Part shown: piece after piece, positions 44,835 to 53,431 of the stretch
How the letters are laid out: each line of letters starts with the position of its first letter
Position numbering within the stretch: position 1 is the stretch's first letter
Translations under genes and position numbers: made by a program
Notes under the pieces: model-generated
Seen by the model: only the letters and a program-made list of their open reading frames with translations
What the model was told of the DNA's origin: nothing
Database searches by the model: none
NCBI GenBank assembly: GCA_934446675.1
Contig: CAKSEL010000003.1
Span: 172,533 to 236,532 of the forward strand
Length of the DNA: 64,000 nt
Source: an uncultured Eubacteriales bacterium
GTDB taxonomy: Bacteria > Bacillota > Clostridia > Oscillospirales > CAG-382
Direction of reading: 5' to 3'

Positions 44835-47033
44835 ATGAAGATAAATAAGCTTAAAATTGATTCTTTCGGAAAATTAAAGAATACCGAGATAACTCTCGAT
44901 GACGGCATAACCGTAATACAGGGCAAAAACGAAGCCGGCAAAAGCACCGTCGGCGCGTTTATAAAATATATGCTTTACGGAATGCCGAAAAGCAGGCGTT
45001 CGCTCGGAGAAAACGAAAAAAAGCTGTATACGCCGTGGGACGCAGACACTGTTTCGGGTGAAATGGACTTTACGCTGTCCGACGGCAAAAGGCTCACGGC
45101 TTTAAGAAAAAATGCCGCACGTGCGCAGAGTGCCATAATAGACGGCAGCGCGAATGCGTCATATTCCTCCGACTGTGCGGGCGAGCTGTTTTACGGACTT
45201 GACGAAACGGCATACAAAAAGACCGCCTATACGGGACAGGCGGACGTGATATTTTCCGACAGCGGAGAGCTTGATAACGCCATAAGAAACATGGCGGGGT
45301 CGGCGGACGAGAATATTGACGCGGCTGCGGCAATCGAAAAGCTGACCAAGGCAAAAAAAGAGCTTTTGGGACTCAGAGGCAATACCGGAAAAATATATTC
45401 GGTTGACGCAGAGCTTACCGAACTAACGCTGAAAAAGGAAAAGTGCGGCGAAGGTCACAAAAAACTGCTTTCGGCAGAGTTTAATCTTAACGAAACAAAG
45501 AAAAAAATTGAGTCTAACAAGCAAAAGCTTGAAGTCCTCGAAAAAGAAAGCTTTAATCTGCAGTGCCTTGACGCAAAAGAAAAGCTGAACAGGCTTTCTA
45601 TGCTTGAAAAAGACTTTAACGGCGCGAGATATGCGCTTACCGAAACAAGAAGATCCGCGTCAAACGGAGCCTTTTTGCCTGATAAGGACTTTGTGTCTGA
45701 ACTTGAGAACACATACCGCGCGTACTCCGATCTTGCCGCAAAAAGCGAAGAGCTTGAAAAGAACATGAACGGCGCAAAGCAGAGATATTCCGACGCGTAT
45801 TCCGACGAAAATCAGAAAAAAGTATCGGCAGTGCTGTCGGAACTCGGCATTTCGGCAAACGAGGCTGCAGAAAAGATTGATGAACTGCGCAAAAAATCAA
45901 AATCGTATCTGATCGCGGCAATTATCCTTACCGTGCTTGTAATAACGATACCGATTGCGGCTGTCTTCTGGGTAAAGAGGTCAAAAACAATAAAAGAACT
46001 GCGTGCATTTACGTCAAAATTCGGTTTTTCGGATATCGGTGCGCTTTACGGCGTGCTTCGTGAAAACAATATGTATTCCGACGCAAATTCCGCGTATAAA
46101 AAAATGTATTCCGACTCCGTGAGCGCGTATGAGGAATGTGTGCGGAAGTTTGAGGACGTAAAGGATAAACTTATATTTGCTCTTGAAAAATCGGGAGCGC
46201 CGTATGATGATGAAAACACGCTTTCACGCGACGCGGAAAAGGCGCTCGGAGTGCTGCACGAATACATTTTGCGCTGCGACGCACTCGAAAAGGACGCGTA
46301 TGCAAAAAAGGCAAACTATACGGCGTTTGCGCAGACGATCAATAAGGCGGAACTTGAAAAACTCGGTTCTCAGTATGATGAAAACATTCCCGTAAGGGAC
46401 GCAAATACCGTGAACCGCGATATAAGATTTTATACTCAGGCAAACGAGGGACTTCGCGAAAAGCTGCACGAGTACGAAAAGGACGCCGCGGTGCTTTCGC
46501 AGACCCTGCCCAAACCGTCGGAACTTGAAAGCAGAATATTGTCGCTTAAAGATCAGAAAGCGTATCTTACGGAGAGATACGCTCAGATAAGTCTTGCGCT
46601 TGAATGTCTTGAAAAGGCGGATTCCGAGATGAAAAACTCGGTCGCGCCGCAGATCTCCCAGCGTGCCGGAGAAATATTCGGAAACATTACGGACGGAAAA
46701 TACCGCGGACTTTATCCCGACAGTGACATGAACCTTTCGTTCCTTCAGAACGGCGACGCGCAGGTGCGCCCGATAGACTATCTCAGCATGGGAACAAAGG
46801 AGCTTGCGTACATATCGTTCAGATTGTCGCTCTGCGAAAAGCTGTACAGCGAACGCCCGACGCTTGTGTTTGACGACGCGTTTGCACATTTTGACGACGT
46901 TAGACTGCACGGAATTCTCGATTTTCTCGTGAGTATTTCCGACAGGTATCAGATAGTTATTATGAGCTGCCACGGCAGAGAGGGCGAGTACCTTAAAAAT
47001 AAGGCTAAGGTCATTGATTTCTGCGTGCAGTGA
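44835..47033 (+). CDS. SbcC/YhaN-like AAA ATPase
   Basis: A 732-residue protein of the split-ATPase (SMC/Rad50-like) type. Walker A is GKNEAGKST (30-38). Long coiled coils cover about 170-330 and 410-600. A membrane hairpin at about 355-378 interrupts them, as in Bacillus YhaN. The C-terminal half supplies the YLSMGTKEL signature and the Walker B VFDDAFAHFDDVR. YhaN normally works with the nuclease YhaO; no SbcD/YhaO-type phosphoesterase gene is in the window. A role in DNA end handling is inferred from the family. Confidence 0.8.
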   Translation: MKINKLKIDSFGKLKNTEITLDDGITVIQGKNEAGKSTVGAFIKYMLYGMPKSRRSLGENEKKLYTPWDADTVSGEMDFTLSDGKRLTALRKNAARAQSAIIDGSANASYSSDCAGELFYGLDETAYKKTAYTGQADVIFSDSGELDNAIRNMAGSADENIDAAAAIEKLTKAKKELLGLRGNTGKIYSVDAELTELTLKKEKCGEGHKKLLSAEFNLNETKKKIESNKQKLEVLEKESFNLQCLDAKEKLNRLSMLEKDFNGARYALTETRRSASNGAFLPDKDFVSELENTYRAYSDLAAKSEELEKNMNGAKQRYSDAYSDENQKKVSAVLSELGISANEAAEKIDELRKKSKSYLIAAIILTVLVITIPIAAVFWVKRSKTIKELRAFTSKFGFSDIGALYGVLRENNMYSDANSAYKKMYSDSVSAYEECVRKFEDVKDKLIFALEKSGAPYDDENTLSRDAEKALGVLHEYILRCDALEKDAYAKKANYTAFAQTINKAELEKLGSQYDENIPVRDANTVNRDIRFYTQANEGLREKLHEYEKDAAVLSQTLPKPSELESRILSLKDQKAYLTERYAQISLALECLEKADSEMKNSVAPQISQRAGEIFGNITDGKYRGLYPDSDMNLSFLQNGDAQVRPIDYLSMGTKELAYISFRLSLCEKLYSERPTLVFDDAFAHFDDVRLHGILDFLVSISDRYQIVIMSCHGREGEYLKNKAKVIDFCVQ

Positions 47034-47083
47034 GCTGGAATTGCCGGCATATGTAAAAGTAAAAGGCTGATTATAAATAAGTA

Positions 47084-47146
47084 CTGCCGGAGTAAAATCC
47101 GGCAGTGCAAGGCTGAAAACAGTATATAATTTTCCGTATTTGTCAA
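47084..47146 (+). repeat. Decayed remnant of the small-peptide cassette
   Basis: CTGCCGG (47084-47090) and CCGGCAG (47099-47105), followed by TGCAAGG, repeat the 5' leader of the cassette. TGTCAAC at 47141-47147 matches the -35 end of its antisense promoter. The peptide and shared stem between them are missing, so an internal deletion is likely. Confidence 0.55.
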
Positions 47147-47167
47147 CACCCGAAAGGCTGAAAGGTG

Positions 47168-47196
47168 TTGCATTTTTATTCTTTGCGGTGTATAAT
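47168..47196 (+). promoter_or_regulatory. Promoter of small-peptide cassette copy 2
   Basis: TTGCAT (47168-47173), 17-nt spacer, TATAAT (47191-47196). The -35 is weaker than in copy 1. Confidence 0.82.
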
Positions 47197-47287
47197 AGCT
47201 CTTGCCGGCGCAAAAACCGGCAGGGCAAGGTCTCTTAACGGTGAAACTCACCGGCGGTTGTGCCATTCCCGAAAGGGGGTGGTTGTT

Positions 47288-47359
47288 ATGAACAAATACA
47301 TAAGATTTGTTTTCTTTGTACTAATCATAGCAATAGCTTTTACTGTAAAAGCAAGATAA
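47288..47359 (+). CDS. 23-residue hydrophobic peptide, candidate type I toxin (copy 2)
   Basis: ATG 47288 to TAA 47359 encodes a peptide identical to copy 1 at 19 of 23 positions, with more basic charge (Arg at 6 and 23). The preceding hairpin CCATTCCC-GAAA-GGGGGTGG (47263-47282) is unchanged, so the ribosome site is again sequestered. Most synonymous and conservative changes fall in the C-terminal third. Selection for the peptide as well as for the RNA folds is suggested by the preserved frame. A longer in-frame start upstream (47165) lies before the promoter -10 and is rejected. Confidence 0.7.
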   Translation: MNKYIRFVFFVLIIAIAFTVKAR

Positions 47360-47430
47360 CCGCCCAGTGCAAATGTAGCGGTTATCAATAATCGTTATAT
47401 CGGCGCAACCGTTTGATGTCTTGCCTTTGT
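47355..47430 (-). ncRNA. Candidate antisense RNA (antitoxin) of copy 2
   Basis: The minus-strand promoter at 47437-47465 should start an RNA near 47430, ending at the stem GATAACCGC (47355-47363) with GCGGTTATC (47378-47386). Compared with copy 1 the stem bases beyond the shared core changed on both arms together, so pairing is conserved. The first 30 nt of both antisense RNAs are nearly identical. Confidence 0.65.
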
Positions 47431-47436
47431 ATCTAT

Positions 47437-47465
47437 ATTATATGCCGGGGGAGCCGGTTTGTCAA
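47437..47465 (-). promoter_or_regulatory. Perfect promoter of the copy 2 antisense RNA
   Basis: Minus strand: TTGACA (47465-47460), 17-nt spacer, TATAAT (47442-47437). Confidence 0.92.
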
Positions 47466-47513
47466 CATTTTTCCGAAAACTTTTTACTTTGCGCCGAAAA
47501 ACGGTTAAACGGG

Positions 47514-47542
47514 TTGACAATTAAACATATTGATAATATAAT
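47514..47542 (+). promoter_or_regulatory. Perfect promoter of the DUF975 gene
   Basis: TTGACA (47514-47519), 17-nt spacer, TATAAT (47537-47542), 22 nt before the ATG. It shows that the open frame beginning at 47421 is not the true start. Confidence 0.9.
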
Positions 47543-47564
47543 GATAAAAAAGGAGGTCATTACA

Positions 47565-48194
47565 ATGACACGTGCAGAAATTAAAACTCAGGCAAAACAG
47601 GTTCTCGCAAACAACTATTGGCCCTGTATCGGTGCGGTTGTGCTTGTAAGCATTATTCTCTCGGCAGTATCGGGAATGACTGGCTTTATCGGCGGAATAG
47701 GCGTTTTCTTTGTACTTCCGGCTGAACTCGGTCTTATAATTTATTTTACATGCTTGTCCGACGGTATGCAGACGGGTATCGGTGATATATTCACCAAGGG
47801 CTTTGACGGCAGATATTATCTAAGACGCGTCGGCGGATATGCATGGATGACGCTGTTTACATTCCTCTGGAGTCTGCTTTTTGTAATTCCCGGAATTGTT
47901 AAAAGCTATTCTTACGCGCTTACACCTTACATACTTGCAAAATATCCCGAAATACCCGCAAAAGAGGCTCTTAAGCTCTCCATGAAGATAATGAACGGCA
48001 GAAAATCCGAACTTTTCGTGCTCGATTTAAGCTTTATCGGCTGGTTCCTTCTTTCCGGAATTACCTTCGGACTTGTAGGCATATTCTTTGTTTTCCCGTA
48101 TTACTACATCACACGTACTCTCTGGTTCAAGAACGCCATGAAGGAAGTTACCGACAGCGGTGAGTTTACATATTCTCCCGTTATCGAGATGTAA
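47565..48194 (+). CDS. DUF975 family membrane protein
   Basis: From ATG 47565 (AGGAGG 8 nt upstream) the protein has 209 residues. It starts with the family motif RAEIKTQAKQVLANNYW, followed by four or five membrane segments and the conserved block YALTPYILAKYPEIPAKEALKLSMKIMNGRK near the middle. The family is widespread in Firmicutes and has no assigned biochemical role. Monocistronic, with its own promoter and terminator. Confidence 0.88.
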   Translation: MTRAEIKTQAKQVLANNYWPCIGAVVLVSIILSAVSGMTGFIGGIGVFFVLPAELGLIIYFTCLSDGMQTGIGDIFTKGFDGRYYLRRVGGYAWMTLFTFLWSLLFVIPGIVKSYSYALTPYILAKYPEIPAKEALKLSMKIMNGRKSELFVLDLSFIGWFLLSGITFGLVGIFFVFPYYYITRTLWFKNAMKEVTDSGEFTYSPVIEM

Positions 48195-48220
48195 TGTAAC
48201 AGTAAAAAACATAAAGTTTG

Positions 48221-48250
48221 CTCCCGTCATGAAAAGGCGGGAGTTTTTTT
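48221..48250 (+). terminator. Terminator of the DUF975 gene
   Basis: CTCCCG (48221-48226) and CGGGAG (48238-48243) followed by seven T residues. Confidence 0.9.
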
Positions 48251-48274
48251 GACGATTTTTGTCGGGATTGCTTC

Positions 48275-48304
48275 TTGACGAAAGAGTTTGCGGCGTGTTA
48301 TAAT
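48275..48304 (+). promoter_or_regulatory. Promoter of dnaA
   Basis: TTGACG (48275-48280), 18-nt spacer, TATAAT (48299-48304). It overlaps the longest open frame, so translation must start later. Confidence 0.75.
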
Positions 48305-48344
48305 GTATAATGAATTAATGTCAGCACGAAAGGAAGTTGTTACC

Positions 48345-49814
48345 TTGGCTAACGAAAACGAAGTCTGGGAGCTTGCAAGGCAGGAGCTTGCAAATATACT
48401 GTCGGATTTTTCAGAGGTGTCGCTGAAACTGTGGTTCGGCAGCATGGAGCTTAAAACGCTTACGCCGGACAAGGCATATTTTCAGATAGAGACCGATTAT
48501 AAACAGGAAATTATAACAAAAAGATATTATGACGATATAAAAAAGGCAATGGCGAACGTCCTCGGGTTTGAAGTCGAGATAGTCATAATCTCGGTCGAAA
48601 AGGACACGTTTGAAAACGGACTTGCAAAGCTGCTTGACGAACAGAGCGCCGCCGAAGAAAAAAGAATAGCCGAGACCGTCGGAAACTTCGGCGATAATTA
48701 TAAGCGTATGGATAACAGCTATCTTGCGCGCGAGATAAAGCCGAACGACGACGATAAAACGGGACAGGTTCTTGTTTCTCCGTCATTGCCCGACTGCCTG
48801 CCCGAATATACGTTTGAGAATTTCGTCGTCGGCAGTTCCAATAAGATGGCGTATACCGCGGCGCGCACCGTCGCACAGTCTCCGGCAGATTCGCACAGCA
48901 ATCCGCTGTTCATATACGGCGATCCGGGACTCGGAAAAACTCATCTGCTTTATGCCATAACACGCGAGGTTACAAAGAGATTTCCTACGTACAATATAAT
49001 ATACGTCAAGGGCGAGGATTTCACAAACGAGCTTATCGAGGCTCTCGCGCTCAAAGCGCCTGTACAGTTTCGCGAAAAGTACAGAAATGCCGATATGCTG
49101 CTTGTTGACGATATACAGTTTATCGCAGGAAAATACAGCGTACAGGAGGAATTCTTCCACACGTTCGACGCACTGTACGAGTCGGGAAAGCAGATAGTAA
49201 TTTCGTCCGACCGCCCTCCTAAATCCATGCAGACGCTGGAAGAGAGACTGAGAAGCCGCTTTGAATCGGGACTTCTTTACGATATTCAGGCGCCCGACCT
49301 TGAACTGAGAGTCGCCATATTCAAGCGCAAGGCAAACAGCATAGGAATAGATATACCAAACGACGTACTTATGTATCTCGGCGAGAACATAAAGGATAAT
49401 ATAAGACAGATCGAAGGCGCGCTCAAAAAGATGCGTGCGCTTGCCTTTATACAGGGCGAGGAAATATCAATGGTTCATGCAAAGATCGTCGTAAACGACC
49501 TGCTTTCAAGCAGCGCCGAGGCTGTTACACCTCAGAAGATACTCGAATATGTATCTCAGAAGTACGCGATCCCGACCGAGGATATAACAAGCTCAAAGCG
49601 TTCAAAAGATATAATGTATGCGCGCCATATAACCATATATCTTATCAGAAGCATGACGGATATGTCGCTGTCGGCGATAGGTTCGTTCTTCAACAGGGAT
49701 CATACCACGATTATGTCCTCGGTTGACAGAATAGAAAACGATATAAACAACTCCCCCGATTTTGAAAACACCATAAACGAAATGAAACGCGATATCAAGT
49801 CGGGTTCAAACTGA
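48345..49814 (+). CDS. dnaA: Chromosomal replication initiator DnaA
   Basis: TTG 48345 with AAGGAAG 8 nt upstream gives 489 residues. Domain I (1-85) begins ENEVWELARQELANILSDFS. A variable linker follows. The AAA+ domain has Walker A GDPGLGKTH (192-200) and Walker B LLVDDIQF (252-259). Domain IV carries the box-binding signature with DHTTI at 452-456. All domains are present, so it should be able to bind and melt an origin. dnaN and recF do not follow and I see no DnaA-box cluster nearby, which is unusual. It is either the only dnaA moved away from oriC or a second copy. Confidence 0.93.
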   Translation: MANENEVWELARQELANILSDFSEVSLKLWFGSMELKTLTPDKAYFQIETDYKQEIITKRYYDDIKKAMANVLGFEVEIVIISVEKDTFENGLAKLLDEQSAAEEKRIAETVGNFGDNYKRMDNSYLAREIKPNDDDKTGQVLVSPSLPDCLPEYTFENFVVGSSNKMAYTAARTVAQSPADSHSNPLFIYGDPGLGKTHLLYAITREVTKRFPTYNIIYVKGEDFTNELIEALALKAPVQFREKYRNADMLLVDDIQFIAGKYSVQEEFFHTFDALYESGKQIVISSDRPPKSMQTLEERLRSRFESGLLYDIQAPDLELRVAIFKRKANSIGIDIPNDVLMYLGENIKDNIRQIEGALKKMRALAFIQGEEISMVHAKIVVNDLLSSSAEAVTPQKILEYVSQKYAIPTEDITSSKRSKDIMYARHITIYLIRSMTDMSLSAIGSFFNRDHTTIMSSVDRIENDINNSPDFENTINEMKRDIKSGSN

Positions 49815-49844
49815 AAACAATAACTTTTTGCGAAAGGAAACGCC

Positions 49845-51911
49845 ATGTATCTGCCAAAGCTCGGAGATAAATTTATGCCGGTAAGTCCGCAAGAACTGCC
49901 CGAAGGCATGGTTCTTGACTTTGTGTTTGTCACTGGAGACGCGTATGTCGATCATCCGAGTTTCGGCACCGCGATAATTTCGCGCATACTTGAGGATAAC
50001 GGATTTACCGTCGGAATAATTGCACAACCGGAATATAAGACCGCATATAAGGACGGCAGCGGCAAAGGCGTCTGTCTTTTCGGAAAACCGCGGCTCGGAT
50101 TTCTTGTAAGCGCCGGAAATATTGACTCTATGGTGGCGCACTATACCGCGGCAAAAAAGCGCAGAAGCGACGACTACTATTCTCCCGGCAAAAAAGCCGG
50201 ACTTCGCCCCGACCGCGCCGTAATAGTCTATTGCAACAGAATAAGAGAGGCATACGGCGACGTACCGATACTTGTAGGCGGACTTGAGGCGTCGTTAAGG
50301 CGTTTCGCACACTACGATTACTGGGACGATAAGGTAAGACGCAGCGTGCTTATAGATTCGGGCGCGGACATACTTATGTACGGCATGGGCGAAAAGAGTA
50401 TCGTCGCACTTGCAAAGCTGCTTGACAAGGGCGTTCCGGTAAAGAAGATAAGAGATGTCAGGGGAACGGTCATAACGGCTCCGCTTGACTATGTTCCGAA
50501 ATACGATTTCTGCGACACATACACGTATGACGAGCTTAAAACCGACAAGGAAAAGTATGCCAAAGCCTTTGCAATGCAGTATAAAAACGTCGATCCCGTT
50601 GACGGCAAGGCGATAGTCGAGTTTTATGATAATAAAAAGCTTGTTCAGAATCCTCCGTTTCCTCTGCTTACACGCGAGGAGATGGATTACGTATATTCTC
50701 TGCCTTACACAAGGCGTCCGCACCCCTGCTATGACAAGGGCGGAGGAATTTCCGCGATAGACGAGGTTGAATTTTCCATAACGCATAACCGCGGCTGTTT
50801 CGGCGGCTGCGCATTCTGCGCCATCGCATATCATCAGGGACGAAACGTTGTTTCGCGCAGCATAGAATCCGTCGAAGCCGAGGCAAAGCTGCTGACGGCG
50901 CTGCCGGGATTCAAGGGATATATCCACGACATAGGCGGTCCCACCGCAAACTTCAGGTACGGTCCGTGCAAAGCCGTCAGAGAAGGCAAAAAAGGCATAT
51001 GCAAAAACCGCAGATGTCTTGCTCCCGAACCCTGCAAGAACTTAATTGTTGATGAAAGCGAATATGTAGAGCTTTTGGACAGGGTAAGCGAAATCAAGGG
51101 CATAAAAAAGGTGTTTGTGCGCAGCGGAGTACGTTTTGACTACGCGGTATACGACAAGGACGACACATTTCTGAAAAGGCTTGTAACAAAGCACGTAAGC
51201 GGTCAGTTAAAGGTCGCGCCGGAACATATCTCGGACAGGGTGCTTAAATATATGGGCAAGCCTCCGGTCAAAGTATACGAAAAATTCTGCAATAAGTATT
51301 TTGACCTCTGCGCAAAGGCAGGACTTGAACAGTATCTTGTGCCGTATCTTATGTCGTCGCACCCCGGAAGTACGCTGAACGAGGCGATAGATCTTGCGCT
51401 TTACCTTAAAAAGCACGGAATACGTCCCGAACAGGTGCAGGATTTTTACCCCACGCCGGGCACTGCCGCAACCACCATGTACTATACGGGACTCGATCCG
51501 TTTACGCTTGAGCCTGTATATGTTACCAAAGATTACAACGAAAAGCGTATGCAGCGCGCACTTCTTCAGGCGTCGCGTCCCGAAAACCGCGAACTTGTCG
51601 CAAAGGCGATAAAGCTGTCCGGAAGAAACGACGCAAAATCTTTGCTGCCCCATTTTTCCGGAAGTTTTGAACACGACAGGGCAACGCACGGTGCCGATAA
51701 GGGCAAGAGTACGCACAAGCGCAGCACGGATAAGCGCGGAAATGCGCGAAACTCCGAAAAAACATATAAAAACGGCGCCGGAAAGTCACGGGATAGCAGA
51801 AGTGACGCGCAAAGAACAAAAACTTCAGCTTCGTCCGGACGTTCAAAGCCGCAGGGCTGGGCTAAAAGCTCAAAGACAACCAAGGGAGTAAAAAAACAGA
51901 GAACCCGGTAG
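49845..51911 (+). CDS. YgiQ-family radical SAM protein
   Basis: A 688-residue protein. An N-terminal cobalamin-binding-like region (1-300) has the motif GGLEASLRRFAHYDYWDDKVRRS. The radical SAM core carries the 4Fe-4S ligands C318, C322 and C325 (CFGGCAFC), and the family-specific C-terminal part reads QDFYPTPGTAATTMYYTG. A 75-residue tail rich in Lys, Arg, Ser and Gly may bind nucleic acid. The substrate of this family is unknown. The gene starts 30 nt after dnaA with GAAAGGAA, so it may be co-transcribed. Confidence 0.9.
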   Translation: MYLPKLGDKFMPVSPQELPEGMVLDFVFVTGDAYVDHPSFGTAIISRILEDNGFTVGIIAQPEYKTAYKDGSGKGVCLFGKPRLGFLVSAGNIDSMVAHYTAAKKRRSDDYYSPGKKAGLRPDRAVIVYCNRIREAYGDVPILVGGLEASLRRFAHYDYWDDKVRRSVLIDSGADILMYGMGEKSIVALAKLLDKGVPVKKIRDVRGTVITAPLDYVPKYDFCDTYTYDELKTDKEKYAKAFAMQYKNVDPVDGKAIVEFYDNKKLVQNPPFPLLTREEMDYVYSLPYTRRPHPCYDKGGGISAIDEVEFSITHNRGCFGGCAFCAIAYHQGRNVVSRSIESVEAEAKLLTALPGFKGYIHDIGGPTANFRYGPCKAVREGKKGICKNRRCLAPEPCKNLIVDESEYVELLDRVSEIKGIKKVFVRSGVRFDYAVYDKDDTFLKRLVTKHVSGQLKVAPEHISDRVLKYMGKPPVKVYEKFCNKYFDLCAKAGLEQYLVPYLMSSHPGSTLNEAIDLALYLKKHGIRPEQVQDFYPTPGTAATTMYYTGLDPFTLEPVYVTKDYNEKRMQRALLQASRPENRELVAKAIKLSGRNDAKSLLPHFSGSFEHDRATHGADKGKSTHKRSTDKRGNARNSEKTYKNGAGKSRDSRSDAQRTKTSASSGRSKPQGWAKSSKTTKGVKKQRTR

Positions 51912-51924
51912 TTAAGGGTTCTCA
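51899..51924. terminator. Hairpin at the end of the YgiQ gene
   Basis: GAGAACCC and GGGTTCTC pair around a 9-nt loop that includes the stop codon. No clear T-run follows on the plus strand, so termination is uncertain; it may protect the 3' end. Confidence 0.45.
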
Positions 51925-51946
51925 TAAGATCAAAGACCGTATTTTG

Positions 51947-52159
51947 TTATTCCTCGGTATCGGTAAGTGCGTTTCTTTCTCTGAAAAACAGCGATATGCA
52001 CCAAAGTCCGCAAAGTCCGACAACGACGTATACGATACGGCTTAAAACGCTGTCCTGTCCTCCGAAGAGCCAGGCTACCGTGTCAAACTGGAAAAGACCG
52101 ATTCCGCCCCAGTTGAGTGCGCCGACAACGGTCAGTATAAGAGCGATTTTATCAAGCAT
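51947..52159 (-). CDS. DUF378 family small membrane protein
   Basis: A 70-residue protein with two membrane helices (about 4-24 and 38-60) and the family core ALNWGGIGLFQFDTVAWLFG. DUF378 proteins are common in Firmicutes; function unknown. It is convergent with the YgiQ gene and divergent from trmB. GGGAG lies ahead of the ATG. Confidence 0.88.
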   Translation of the reverse strand: MLDKIALILTVVGALNWGGIGLFQFDTVAWLFGGQDSVLSRIVYVVVGLCGLWCISLFFRERNALTDTEE

Positions 52160-52268
52160 TTATTTTCAACTCCCGTAATTTACGTTTAAGCAAAGATTTT
52201 TTCTCTGCTGTGCATATTGTTTGCCGCAGCATTGGATTTTATACATTCCGAAAGGACGTTTCTTTAAT

Positions 52269-52904
52269 ATGAGAATGAGAAAAAAGAAAAACGGCGAGGC
52301 AAGAATGGCTGCCTGTGCCGAACTGAAAACAGAAAATCCGGAAAGCTTAAAAGGCAGGTGGGACAGCCTTGCAAAGGGCAGAACGCTTTGTCTTGAGATA
52401 GGCTGCGGAAAAGGCACGTTTGTCGTAAACAGCGCTTTAAGAAATCCGGACAAATTTTTTATTGCAATCGAGGTCATTCCCGACGTAATCATGCTTGCAA
52501 TGGAGAAAGCAAAGGCGGCGCAGGTTGACAATGTGACGTTTATCTGTTTTGACGCGGGAAAGTTAGAGGAAATATTCGAGGAAAACGAGCTTTCGGAAAT
52601 TTATCTCAATTTTTCCGATCCGTGGCCGAAAAAGCGCCATGCAAAGCGCAGACTTACTTACATATCTTTTCTTGAAATTTACAAAAAAATTCTCAAATCC
52701 GGCGGAAAAATTTTCTTCAAGACCGACAACCGTCCGTTATTTGATTTTTCGCTTGAGCAATTTGAGCTTGCAGGCATACCGCTGTCCGAGGTGACAAACG
52801 ATCTTCACCGTTCTCCTTGGGAAGAGTGCAACATTCACACCGAGTACGAGGACAACTTCTCTGCAAAGGGATTTACAATAAACAGGCTTGTGGGGACGGT
52901 ATAA
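52269..52904 (+). CDS. trmB: tRNA (guanine-N7)-methyltransferase TrmB
   Basis: A 211-residue enzyme that methylates G46 in the variable loop of tRNAs using SAM. The SAM motif LEIGCGKGTFV lies at about 39-49. The family motif NFSDPWPKKRHAKRRL is at about 117-132, and the DNRPLFDFSLEQF stretch follows. GAAAGGACG lies 11 nt before the ATG. A longer frame from 52221 lacks a ribosome site. Downstream lies the repeat-rich region. Confidence 0.95.
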   Translation: MRMRKKKNGEARMAACAELKTENPESLKGRWDSLAKGRTLCLEIGCGKGTFVVNSALRNPDKFFIAIEVIPDVIMLAMEKAKAAQVDNVTFICFDAGKLEEIFEENELSEIYLNFSDPWPKKRHAKRRLTYISFLEIYKKILKSGGKIFFKTDNRPLFDFSLEQFELAGIPLSEVTNDLHRSPWEECNIHTEYEDNFSAKGFTINRLVGTV

Positions 52905-52975
52905 AAATGTATTTTGGGGCAGAATGTTGCTTGATTTGGGTTGAAAAAGATAACTCACTGCCATGTGCAGCTCTA

Positions 52976-53400
52976 TTCTCCAACTTTTCGACGGCGAAAA
53001 AGTTGCACTCTAAAGAGTGTAAACAAAAGCCGTTCGCCGCTCAAACGCCGCAGCGAAAGCGCGGCTTCCTCTCCGCACATCAAATTATCGTCGGTAAAAT
53101 TTCCAAGCACCTCCGAAGTTTGCAATCTTCGCTCGCAGATGCTCCGCACTGCTCGATGGGGTTGGTATCTAAGTAAATGTTTTAGTTGACACAGTTCAAC
53201 TCTTATGCCATGTCACGCTGCGGTCTGCGTAAACTTGGTTTTAGGCTCAAAAGTGCAGTTTTTATGCGTTATTATGCAGTCAACAGGACTCGTTTTCCTG
53301 CCCAGCTTGCCTGACGGCAAGAAACTTGGTTCAAATTCTACTTTTATGTTCAGTAAAAAACTCTGTGCAAAGTTTAATTCAATGCACAGAGTATATTTTT
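52976..53400 (-). repeat. Intergenic repeat mosaic, copy 2 (inverted)
   Basis: Read on the minus strand this stretch follows copy 1 in order: the AACTCTGTGCA-type hairpin (53392-53360), CAGTCAACAGGACT (53277-53290, inverted form of 7159-7172), the 40-nt block at 53246-53209 matching 7204-7243, the CCAACCCCATC block at about 53170, and the TTTCGCnGCGGCGTTTGAG unit at 53062-52976. It lies head to head with copy 3. Confidence 0.72.
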
Positions 53401-53431
53401 GTATTAATTTAAAGCCAAATTGCACTTATCA

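Noticed and set aside
48288..48344. Upstream extension of dnaA
   Set aside because: It overlaps the -10 of the dnaA promoter; the TTG at 48345 has a well-spaced AAGGAAG and begins with the normal domain I sequence.
48195..48345. Replication origin beside dnaA
   Set aside because: No TTATCCACA-type boxes or AT-rich unwinding region are visible; the interval holds only a terminator and a promoter.
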